This document shows positions 1-6,124 of a stretch of DNA of 8,759 nucleotides, piece after piece (position 1 is the stretch's first letter; each line of letters begins with the position of its first letter). This stretch comes from Gammaproteobacteria bacterium (GTDB lineage: Bacteria; Pseudomonadota; Gammaproteobacteria; Pseudomonadales; Azotimanducaceae): contig JAUILW010000111.1 of assembly GCA_030432795.1 (NCBI GenBank), forward strand, positions 1 to 8,759, written 5' to 3'. The notes under the pieces were generated by a model, which had not been told where the DNA came from, searched no databases, and worked only from the letters and a program-made list of their open reading frames with translations. A program made the position numbers and the translations under genes.

Positions 1-2
1 AC

Positions 3-710
3 GGCGGTACCATCTTTCTCGATGAGGTAGGGGAGCTGCCGCTGCAGGGGCAGGTGAAGCTGCTTCGCGTGCTGCAGGCGAACGAGGTGCAGCGGGTAGG
101 CTCTGATACGCCGATCGCCGTGGACACGCGTGTGGTAGCGGCGACGAATCGGGATCTGGCCCGCATGGCGGAGGAAGGTACGTTTCGCGAAGATCTCTAC
201 TATCGTCTCAGCGTTATTCAGGTCAACCTGCCGCCATTGCGGGAGCGCCGCGATGAGATTCCCCTCCTATGCGACTACTTCCTCGCGCAGGCTGCAGAAG
301 AGCTGAAACGTCAGCGCCTCGAGCTAGATGCTGAAGTCGTGCGTTTTTTCTCTGGCTACGGTTTCCCCGGCAACATCCGCGAGCTGCGCAACATTATCTT
401 CCGATTGTCGTGTCTGGCAGATGAACGGGCGTTGCTCGACCATCTGCCTGCAGGTGTGCGCGGTGCGCAGCCATCGATTCCAGCGGGCGAGGATGTGGCA
501 GGCGCGTTAACGGCGCAATCTCTTGCGGATGTACGCAAGAATGCTGGAGACCTGGCGGAGCGGCATTTCCTTGAGCAGGGGTTGCGGGAGACTGCCGGTC
601 GTGTGGTGGATCTGGCCCGGCGGCTGGACATGAACCGCTCCTACCTGCAAACGTTGCTGAAGAAACACGGCATTCGCTCGAAAGCTTTTAGACCAAGCTC
701 TGGCGGATAG
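3..710 (+). CDS. Sigma-54-dependent transcriptional activator, C-terminal part (5' end outside window)
   Basis: This is the C-terminal 235 residues of an NtrC-type enhancer-binding protein, which uses ATP hydrolysis to open sigma-54 RNA polymerase promoters. The frame is open from base 3 and begins in the Walker B motif GGTIFLDEVGELP (bases 3-41), so the start codon, any sensory domain, Walker A and the GAFTGA loop lie upstream. The GTG at 54 is an internal Val codon, not a start. Visible AAA+ elements are sensor I (VVAATNRDL, about 132-158), the arginine-finger region FREDLYYRL (183-209) and sensor II FPGNIRELRN (363-392). After a linker, a Fis-type helix-turn-helix (about 560-680, with AGRVVDLARRLDMNRSYLQ) would bind the enhancer DNA. 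The gene ends 5 bases from the convergently transcribed kinase gene. The signal sensed and the targets cannot be told from this fragment; family assignment is secure. Confidence 0.95.
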   Translation, partial: GGTIFLDEVGELPLQGQVKLLRVLQANEVQRVGSDTPIAVDTRVVAATNRDLARMAEEGTFREDLYYRLSVIQVNLPPLRERRDEIPLLCDYFLAQAAEELKRQRLELDAEVVRFFSGYGFPGNIRELRNIIFRLSCLADERALLDHLPAGVRGAQPSIPAGEDVAGALTAQSLADVRKNAGDLAERHFLEQGLRETAGRVVDLARRLDMNRSYLQTLLKKHGIRSKAFRPSSGG

Positions 711-715
711 ATTGA

Positions 716-3166
716 TTATCTTGCGCTGGTGAGCTGCTCCAGGCGTTCCTGGGCCTTGATGACGCGCTCGTCCTGCGCGCCGAACGTTTCCAGCAGGGAG
801 TGATAGCTGCTCTCGAGCAGCGGACGCGAATCGTCCGGCCGTCCCGCCAGCATCATGCACTCACCGAGGATGCTGCGTGTGGTTTGAATGGTCCAGTGGT
901 CTGGACCCAGAACCGCGATGCGCGCTGCCAGCGCGCGGTCGGCGAGTTCGATTCCGCGCTCGGCTTCGCCGCCATTGCAGTGCAGGGCGCTGGCAATGAT
1001 GTGCGCATAGGCGAGAATCGGGTGGCTGGGGTCCAGCACCTGCTCAGCTTGTTCGACGACAACTTTCATATGAGTCAGCCCCTCGTCTATGCGGCCTGCC
1101 TGATACAGCCCGGAGCCTATGGTGGTGTCCATGATGAAAGATTCCGGATGATCCTGTCCTAACGATTGCCGCAGAAGCGGCAACGCACGTCGCAACAGTG
1201 CGACACTGTCGTCGAAGCGCCTTAGGCGCATGAGCACGGTGGCTCGGTTGCCGGCGTTCATTGCACGCTGTGCGTTGCTGGCGTTACCGAGTTCCAGAAG
1301 GTTTTCGGCTTGCTCGAAGTTCTGCTCGGCGCGTTCCAGGTCGCCGAGTTCCAGGTAGGCGAGGCCGAGGTTTGCGTTGGAACTGGCGTGGGCGAGGGGT
1401 TGGTCGGTAACGCCGGACTCGTAGATCGCCTTTGCAGCTAGGAGCTGTATCGTTGCCTCCTCGTACAGGCCCTTCCACTGGTACACCGCACCCAGGTCGT
1501 TGTGCGTGGAAGCCCGCAGCGCGAGATTGTCGTAGCCTTCCGCTGGTAGATCGCGTAGCGCCTGCCTGTAGGAAGACTCCGCCGCGTCGTAGTCGCCGGC
1601 CTCCATCAGCGCTGCGCCCTGCGTGCGGTGTGCGTTGGCGATGTTGCGCGGGCTCACCTTCTCAGAGCCCATTGCCAGCGTGACGGCTTCGTTCGCAAAG
1701 CGCTTAGCTTTGTCTACGTTGCCGCGGCCAACGTAGATCTCCGCCATGGCCGCGAGCAGATACGCACGGCTGTCGGGTCGGTCGACGAAGGCATTTTCGA
1801 GTTCCCTTTCCGCGTGGGCAAGCACGTCTTCTACGGTTTCCCGCTGTTCCGATCCCTCCCAAGGGTGTGCGGAGAAGAGCAGATTTTTCAGGAACTGCAC
1901 CGAATCCGCCGCGGTGTGCGTTTCCCGCACTGCAATGTCCCGTTGCCGCTGTGCCTCCAATGCCTGTTGTGCTGCAACGAACAATCCGGCGCCCAGAGAC
2001 AACACCGCTAGAAAAGATGCCGCTACCCATACCCAGTGACGGCGTGCGAAACGCTGTGCGCGGTAGGCTGCGCTTTCAGCGCGTGGGCTGACGGGCATGC
2101 CATTCCGGAAGTTGGCGATGTCCGCCAGCAGCTCGGTTACCGAGGCGTAGCGCGCCTCCGGCGCGAACGCCAGGCATTTGCCGATGATCGCGTCGAGGTC
2201 GCCGCGCAACCGTTTTTGATGTTCTGCGGCCCGCTTGCTGGCCGGTGGGCTTTCCTGCGTGAGCAGCTCTTCGCTGATCTCCCGTTCCGTAGACCCGGAT
2301 AGGTTGCGGTACGCCCGCCCTGTGATGCACTCGTAGAGCAGAAGGCCGAGCGAGTAGATGTCGGTGGCAACGGTCAAAGGGTCGCCGCGGTACTGTTCAG
2401 GGCTCGCATAGGATGGCGTCATCATCCTCGCCTGGCGATCCGCCTGCTCCTGTCCGGCGTCGGTGAGCGATTGCGCGATGCCGAAATCCAGCAGCTTCAC
2501 CCGGCCTTCATCGTCGACCAGCACATTCGTAGGCTTGAGATCCCGGTGTACGATGAGGTGTTTGTGGGCGTGGCTCACGCCTCGCGCGATCTGCTCGAAA
2601 AGCGCAAGTCGTCGTTCGAAGGGCAGGTCGGACTGTTGCAGATAGGCGTCCAGCGGCTGACCTTCGATGAATTCCATCACCAGGTAGGGTAGGCCATCTT
2701 CCGTTGTGCCGCCGTCGTGCAGGGTGGCGATATTGGCGTGGCTGAGGTTGGCCAGCAGCTGGCGTTCGATCTCGAAGCGACGCACGGTGTCCGGGTTGGT
2801 GACCAGTGGCCGGATGATCTTGATCGCCACCACCTGATCCAGCACACCATCGCTGCGCGTGGCACGATAGACCTGACCCATGCCGCCCTCAGCGATCAGC
2901 GCTTCCAGGCGGAAAGCACCGATGGTTTCACCGCTGCGATCGCTCATGGCAGAGCGGATGGTCTGTTGGGGCTTAGCGAACAGAACTTCCGTGGCCTTGC
3001 CCGCCAGATCGAGCATGCCGAGGAGATGGTCGAGGGTGGCGCCGTCGGCATGCTGGCGCAGGAATGCCTCACGCTCGGCTTCCGGCCGCTCAAGGGCCTG
3101 CTCGAGCAGTGCCAGCACATTACGTTGATCCGCTACGCCTTGCGCAGCATCTTTGTCATCATGCAT
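716..3166 (-). CDS. Membrane Ser/Thr protein kinase with C-terminal TPR-like repeats
   Basis: The gene encodes an 816-residue Hanks-type kinase. From the N-terminus there is a helical segment typical of this family (about 10-70), then the kinase domain (about 83-355): glycine loop IAEGGMGQVY (91-100, with Ala for the usual first Gly), Lys116 in VAIKII, likely helix-C Glu134, catalytic loop HRDLKPTN (207-214), DFG (227-229) and SPEQ in place of APE (255-258). One hydrophobic segment (about 377-399) follows basic residues. Residues about 465-810 form degenerate TPR-like helical repeats with patterns such as NLGLAYLELGDLERAEQNFEQA. All catalytic residues are present, so it should be active. The ORF runs open to 3424, but that would overlap the divergent sigma factor gene by over 170 bases. 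The Met at 3166 or the one at 3187 (7 residues longer) is more plausible; neither has a strong ribosome site. It probably phosphorylates the adjacent sigma factor. Confidence 0.93.
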   Translation of the reverse strand: MHDDKDAAQGVADQRNVLALLEQALERPEAEREAFLRQHADGATLDHLLGMLDLAGKATEVLFAKPQQTIRSAMSDRSGETIGAFRLEALIAEGGMGQVYRATRSDGVLDQVVAIKIIRPLVTNPDTVRRFEIERQLLANLSHANIATLHDGGTTEDGLPYLVMEFIEGQPLDAYLQQSDLPFERRLALFEQIARGVSHAHKHLIVHRDLKPTNVLVDDEGRVKLLDFGIAQSLTDAGQEQADRQARMMTPSYASPEQYRGDPLTVATDIYSLGLLLYECITGRAYRNLSGSTEREISEELLTQESPPASKRAAEHQKRLRGDLDAIIGKCLAFAPEARYASVTELLADIANFRNGMPVSPRAESAAYRAQRFARRHWVWVAASFLAVLSLGAGLFVAAQQALEAQRQRDIAVRETHTAADSVQFLKNLLFSAHPWEGSEQRETVEDVLAHAERELENAFVDRPDSRAYLLAAMAEIYVGRGNVDKAKRFANEAVTLAMGSEKVSPRNIANAHRTQGAALMEAGDYDAAESSYRQALRDLPAEGYDNLALRASTHNDLGAVYQWKGLYEEATIQLLAAKAIYESGVTDQPLAHASSNANLGLAYLELGDLERAEQNFEQAENLLELGNASNAQRAMNAGNRATVLMRLRRFDDSVALLRRALPLLRQSLGQDHPESFIMDTTIGSGLYQAGRIDEGLTHMKVVVEQAEQVLDPSHPILAYAHIIASALHCNGGEAERGIELADRALAARIAVLGPDHWTIQTTRSILGECMMLAGRPDDSRPLLESSYHSLLETFGAQDERVIKAQERLEQLTSAR

Positions 3167-3191
3167 CTTTAATTCTGCAGCCGCCATGCAG

Positions 3192-3208
3192 CGTGCCTGA
3201 CAGGCACG
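3192..3208. promoter_or_regulatory. Perfect 17-bp palindrome between divergent kinase and ECF sigma genes
   Basis: The sequence is an 8-base arm CGTGCCTG, one central A, then the exact reverse complement CAGGCACG. It lies in the short divergent intergenic stretch, 43 bases before the sigma factor start and 25 bases before the preferred kinase start. Its position and symmetry fit a dimeric repressor or activator operator controlling one or both genes. A hairpin in the kinase leader is less likely because the loop would have to eat into the arms. No binding protein can be named from sequence. Confidence 0.45.
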
Positions 3209-3251
3209 GTGGTAGTGTACATGAGCGGCTACGGATACATGGAAGACGGGA

Positions 3252-3848
3252 ATGGACACGGAACGAATCGAAACGCAGGCGCCCGGTCGTGATCGCACAG
3301 CGGATGGACAGGCGGTGACGCAGATCCTCAAGAACTGGTCGAATGAAGGCCAGGCCCAGCGTGCCTGGGTGGTGTCGGTGATGTATGACCAGCTCCGCCA
3401 CAACGCGGTGGCGCATCTGCGCAAGGAGTCTCGTTCAGAGCTGCAGCCGACGGCACTGGTACACGAAGCCTACGATCGGCTGATCAATGTCTCGCGTATG
3501 GACCTCAACAGCCGCAGCCATTTCCTCGGCCTTGCGGGCAAGATCATGCGCGACGTACTGGTGGATCAGGCGCGCCGCGCGCGCGCGCAGAAGCGTGGAC
3601 CCGGGCTGCAGACGGCGTTTACGGATATCTATGGAGATACGGGCCTGCCGGTGATGGACATCATCGAGATGGATCGGCTGCTGGCGGAGCTGGCGAACCT
3701 GGATGCCGACTATGTGGCGCTGTTCGAGGCGCGGGCGTTTGCCGGCATGACGGTCGAAGAAGCAGCAACCTACCTGAGTATCTCACCTTCCACCGTCAAA
3801 AGACGATGGAAGGTAGTGCTTGCTTGGCTGAATGATCGGATGAGCTGA
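3252..3848 (+). CDS. ECF-type RNA polymerase sigma factor, Sig-70_X6 (TIGR02999-like) group
   Basis: The 198-residue protein is a two-domain sigma-70 factor of the extracytoplasmic-function class. Sigma region 2 spans about residues 22-112 and includes LQPTALVHEAYDRL (64-77), SHFLGLAGKIMR (89-100) and a basic end VDQARRARAQKRG. Sigma region 4 spans about 140-192, with the promoter-recognising helix-turn-helix MTVEEAATYLSISPSTVKRRW (166-186). These phrases are characteristic of the TIGR02999 group, whose genes commonly sit beside Ser/Thr kinases with TPR tails, exactly as here. Region 2.2 lacks the acidic run of classical ECF factors, and Thr67 sits there. No anti-sigma gene is present. GGAAG at 3241-3245, six bases before the ATG, supports the start. 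The gene is convergent with the acyl-CoA dehydrogenase gene, with 10 bases between stops. Target promoters are unknown. Confidence 0.93.
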   Translation: MDTERIETQAPGRDRTADGQAVTQILKNWSNEGQAQRAWVVSVMYDQLRHNAVAHLRKESRSELQPTALVHEAYDRLINVSRMDLNSRSHFLGLAGKIMRDVLVDQARRARAQKRGPGLQTAFTDIYGDTGLPVMDIIEMDRLLAELANLDADYVALFEARAFAGMTVEEAATYLSISPSTVKRRWKVVLAWLNDRMS

Positions 3849-3862
3849 GCGCTGCTGCTCAG
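3845..3862. terminator. Small hairpin at the convergent gene ends (possible weak bidirectional terminator)
   Basis: CTGAGC (3845-3850) and GCTCAG (3857-3862) are exact inverted repeats around a six-base loop. The stem overlaps the stop codons of both convergent genes. No T run follows on either strand, so intrinsic termination would be weak. It may only be a chance stem. Confidence 0.25.
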
Positions 3863-5052
3863 GCGAAACGCCGCAGCTCCCGGCGGGCGATGACCATCTT
3901 GTGCGCTTCGTCCGGACCGTCTGCAATGCGTAAGGCGCGGCCGTTGCGCCACATGCTCGCTACCGGCGTGTCGTCGGAGACGCCCAGCGCGCCAAGACAC
4001 TGAATGACGCGATCGAGTACCGTCATCATCATGTTCGGCACCACGACTTTGACCATGGAAAGCTCCGTACGCGCTTCCTTCTTGCCAACAGCATCCATTT
4101 TCCAGGCGGCGTACTGCGTAAGGAGCCTCGCCTGATCGATCTCCATGCGCGAGGTGGCGATCCAGTCCTGCACGATCTGCTTCTCGGCGAGCTTCACGCC
4201 GACGATCTCGCGTTGGTTGGCGTGCCGGCACATGATCTCGAAGCCGCGTTCTGCCATGCCGATGGCGCGCATGCAGTGGTGGATGCGTCCCGGTCCGAGA
4301 CGCGCCTGGGCGACGGCGAAGCCGCCGCCCGGCGGTCCGAGCAGGTTCTCGGCCGGAACGCGGCAGTCCGCGTATTCCACTTCGCAGTGGCCACCGCCGG
4401 CGGTGTGTCCCATCACCGACACCGGCCGCACGATGTTGAAGCCGGGGGCATCCGTGGGCACGATGATCATCGACGCGCGCTCATGCGGTGCGCCTTTGGG
4501 GTTGGTAACCACCATGGCGATCGCGAACGCAGCGCCGATAGCGCCGCTGGTGAACCACTTGTGACCATTGATTACCCAATCGTCGCCGTCGCGCACTGCA
4601 AGCGTGCGTAAGCCCGTTGGGTCCGCACCGGACACCTCGGGCTCGGTCATGGAGAAACACGAGCGAATCTCGCCTTCAAGCAACGGCTTCAGCCAGCGCT
4701 CTTTCTGCGCCGCCGTGCCGAACTCGGCGAGGATCTCCGCGTTGCCCGTATCCGGCGCCTGACAGTTGAACACGCGCGGCGCGAGTTGCGACTTGCCCAT
4801 GTGTTCGCACAGTACCGAGTAGTCGTGGTTGGAGATGCCGGCACCCCATTCCTTGTCTGGTAGGTAGAGATTCCACAGCCCGAGTGACTTTGCATCTGCC
4901 CGTAGTTGCTTCATGACGGCAGTGTCTTGGCCGTTGGGTACCGACTTGAGCTGCTCGGCGTGTTCGCGCTCCGCTGGAATGATCTTCTCGTTCAGCATGC
5001 GCACCACCTGATCTTCGACGATGCGCGCTTCTTCTGATATTCCGAACTCCAT
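3859..5052 (-). CDS. Acyl-CoA dehydrogenase, ACAD10/ACAD11-like
   Basis: The 397-residue flavoenzyme would oxidise an acyl-CoA to its 2,3-enoyl-CoA with FAD, passing electrons to an electron-transferring flavoprotein. The full fold is present: N-terminal helical domain (1-about 125) with NCQAPDTGNAEILAEFG, the flavin/substrate motif CFSMTEPEVSGADPT (about 132-146), a central beta domain with WVINGHKWFTSGA, and a C-terminal helical domain with GRLGPGRIHH-like ARLGPGRIHHCMR and RIADGPDEAHK. These phrases match the ACAD10/11 branch rather than classical medium- or short-chain enzymes. The usual catalytic Glu position appears to hold Asp378 (in ADGPDE). The kinase domain of animal ACAD10/11 is absent. 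The ATG at 5052 has GGGAG five bases upstream; the in-frame ATG at 5067 (402 residues) has none. It is divergent from the hydrolase-monooxygenase pair. The chain length or shape of its substrate is unknown. Confidence 0.94.
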   Translation of the reverse strand: MEFGISEEARIVEDQVVRMLNEKIIPAEREHAEQLKSVPNGQDTAVMKQLRADAKSLGLWNLYLPDKEWGAGISNHDYSVLCEHMGKSQLAPRVFNCQAPDTGNAEILAEFGTAAQKERWLKPLLEGEIRSCFSMTEPEVSGADPTGLRTLAVRDGDDWVINGHKWFTSGAIGAAFAIAMVVTNPKGAPHERASMIIVPTDAPGFNIVRPVSVMGHTAGGGHCEVEYADCRVPAENLLGPPGGGFAVAQARLGPGRIHHCMRAIGMAERGFEIMCRHANQREIVGVKLAEKQIVQDWIATSRMEIDQARLLTQYAAWKMDAVGKKEARTELSMVKVVVPNMMMTVLDRVIQCLGALGVSDDTPVASMWRNGRALRIADGPDEAHKMVIARRELRRFA

Positions 5053-5057
5053 GGCTG

Positions 5058-5062
5058 CTCCC
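5058..5062 (-). promoter_or_regulatory. Ribosome binding site choosing the acyl-CoA dehydrogenase start
   Basis: On the - strand this reads GGGAG, five bases before the ATG at 5052. The upstream in-frame ATG at 5067 has no purine-rich stretch before it, so the shorter protein is preferred. Confidence 0.6.
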
Positions 5063-5097
5063 GACATGCTTAGACGGCGAACCTAGCGTGACGCGTA

Positions 5098-5135
5098 CAT
5101 GGTGATCCATGCGTGGATTTACTTACTGATACAGT
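5098..5135. promoter_or_regulatory. Two short dyads in the divergent dehydrogenase/hydrolase intergenic region
   Basis: Within the 110 bases separating the two divergent starts there are two inverted repeats: CATGG-TGAT-CCATG at 5098-5111 and ACTG-ATA-CAGT at 5125-5135. Either could be an operator for a shared regulator. Both are short enough to arise by chance, and no convincing -35/-10 pair or sigma-54 -24/-12 element was found around them. Confidence 0.25.
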
Positions 5136-5149
5136 GACATGTTGAGTTC

Positions 5150-5155
5150 AGGAGA
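5150..5155 (+). promoter_or_regulatory. Ribosome binding site choosing the hydrolase start
   Basis: AGGAGA lies seven bases before the ATG at 5163, an ideal Shine-Dalgarno arrangement. The alternative in-frame ATG at 5139 lies upstream of this site and would add eight residues before the hydrophobic segment, so 5163 is chosen. Confidence 0.7.
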
Positions 5156-5162
5156 TGGATCC

Positions 5163-6050
5163 ATGTGGAAAGTGATTGCTACCGCGCTGCTGCTCACCGC
5201 AGCAGCGTGCATGGTTCTTCTTTGGAGCGTCCACCGTCAGGTGGCTAGTGTGGCGCCTCCGTTGCCAGCCCTTGATACCCTTGAGACGATGCGCGACTCG
5301 GCCGGGCCTGTGAGTGTGCGGGTGCTCAAGGTATCCGATCAGGCGCTGCCGGGCCGTTATATCAGCCACAACGCCGTGCTGGTGACTTGGGCGGATGGAC
5401 GCAGTTTCCTCATCGATGCGGCCATGGATGCCGCACAAGCTGCCGAGTTCGGCGATCTGATGAACCTCATGAGTAGCGGTGATGCGCCCGCTGCCTTCTA
5501 CGGCACGGTCGCCCAACAGCTTGGCAGTGCACTTGAACAGGTGGCGGGTGTCGGCTTCACGCATCTGCACATCGATCACACGCAGGGTTTGCTGGCGCTG
5601 TGCGAGGCCGCTGGCAGACAGCTTACGGGGGTGCAGACGGTGCATCAGAGAGCGCAGCACAATTTCAACACCACGACCGGCGCCCGCATCGTCGAGTCAT
5701 CATGTCTGGACGTGCAGACGCTGCCTGGCGACGTGCTTGCCTCTGTTCCAGGCTTTACGGGCCTTGCGGCCATGAGCTTGGGTGGCCATACGCCGGGTTC
5801 GACCCTTTGGGTGGTCGCGCTGCCGGAGGTGACGTTGCTGCTGGCCGGAGACATCGTCAACAGCCACAACGCTCTCGTGCACGACATACCCAAGCCCTGG
5901 CTCTACAGCGCAGTTCTGGTGCCCGAGGACACGGAGCGAACCTCTGAGATTCGTGCCTGGTTGCGCGCCGCGCAGGCAGATCCGCGCATCTGGGTCGTGG
6001 TATCTCACGACTACGAAAGTTACGATGGCAGGTGGTTTGCGCGCCAGTGA
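5163..6050 (+). CDS. Metallo-beta-lactamase-fold hydrolase with N-terminal membrane anchor
   Basis: The 295-residue protein has the metal-binding set of the MBL superfamily: HLHIDH (134-139, giving His134, His136, Asp138 and His139), His209 in GGHTPGS, Asp230 in LLAGDIVN, and His282 in VVSHD. The pattern fits a two-metal hydrolase such as a lactonase, thioesterase or other esterase; the sequence does not distinguish them. Residues 4-22 form one hydrophobic stretch after Lys3, with no clear signal-peptidase site or good lipobox around Cys16. A membrane anchor with the enzyme domain possibly outside the cytoplasm is therefore likely. The next gene, a BVMO, starts 74 bases downstream on the same strand, so they are probably co-transcribed. 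Hydrolysis of the monooxygenase's ester or lactone product is a plausible but unproven role, and a periplasmic location would argue against direct coupling. Confidence 0.88.
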   Translation: MWKVIATALLLTAAACMVLLWSVHRQVASVAPPLPALDTLETMRDSAGPVSVRVLKVSDQALPGRYISHNAVLVTWADGRSFLIDAAMDAAQAAEFGDLMNLMSSGDAPAAFYGTVAQQLGSALEQVAGVGFTHLHIDHTQGLLALCEAAGRQLTGVQTVHQRAQHNFNTTTGARIVESSCLDVQTLPGDVLASVPGFTGLAAMSLGGHTPGSTLWVVALPEVTLLLAGDIVNSHNALVHDIPKPWLYSAVLVPEDTERTSEIRAWLRAAQADPRIWVVVSHDYESYDGRWFARQ

Positions 6051-6111
6051 CCTTCGGATTTTCCGCATAGTACGGGCGGCGGCGCGACGGTACACACAGG
6101 TTCTGATTTCC

Positions 6112-6118
6112 GGGAGAG
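6112..6118 (+). promoter_or_regulatory. Ribosome binding site choosing the monooxygenase start
   Basis: GGGAGAG is followed by two in-frame ATGs. The first (6119) directly abuts it, leaving only two bases after GGGAG. The second (6125) has eight, a normal spacing, so the second is preferred. Confidence 0.55.
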
Positions 6119-6124
6119 ATGACG

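Noticed and set aside
54..56. GTG at 54 as the start of the sigma-54 activator
   Set aside because: The frame is open to base 3 and encodes the conserved Walker B motif there, so this is an internal Val codon of a protein that starts outside the window.
800..3172. Several + strand open frames (for example 2717-3172) opposite the kinase gene
   Set aside because: They lie antisense to conserved kinase and TPR coding sequence and have no domain features or ribosome sites that would support them.
3221..3292. Short ORF starting at the ATG at 3221 just upstream of the sigma factor start
   Set aside because: It is 23 codons long, out of frame with and overlapping the sigma gene, with no ribosome binding site; not supportable as a leader peptide.
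3167..3424. N-terminal extension of the kinase ORF to 3424 (902 residues)
   Set aside because: The extra 86 residues would overlap the sigma factor gene by over 170 bases on the opposite strand, have no domain-like character, and are crossed by the palindromic intergenic region. Starts at 3166 or 3187 leave a normal divergent gap.
5163..5240. Lipoprotein signal (Cys16) in the MBL hydrolase
   Set aside because: The residues before Cys16 (TAAA) do not make a good lipobox, and the hydrophobic stretch continues past it, favouring a membrane anchor.
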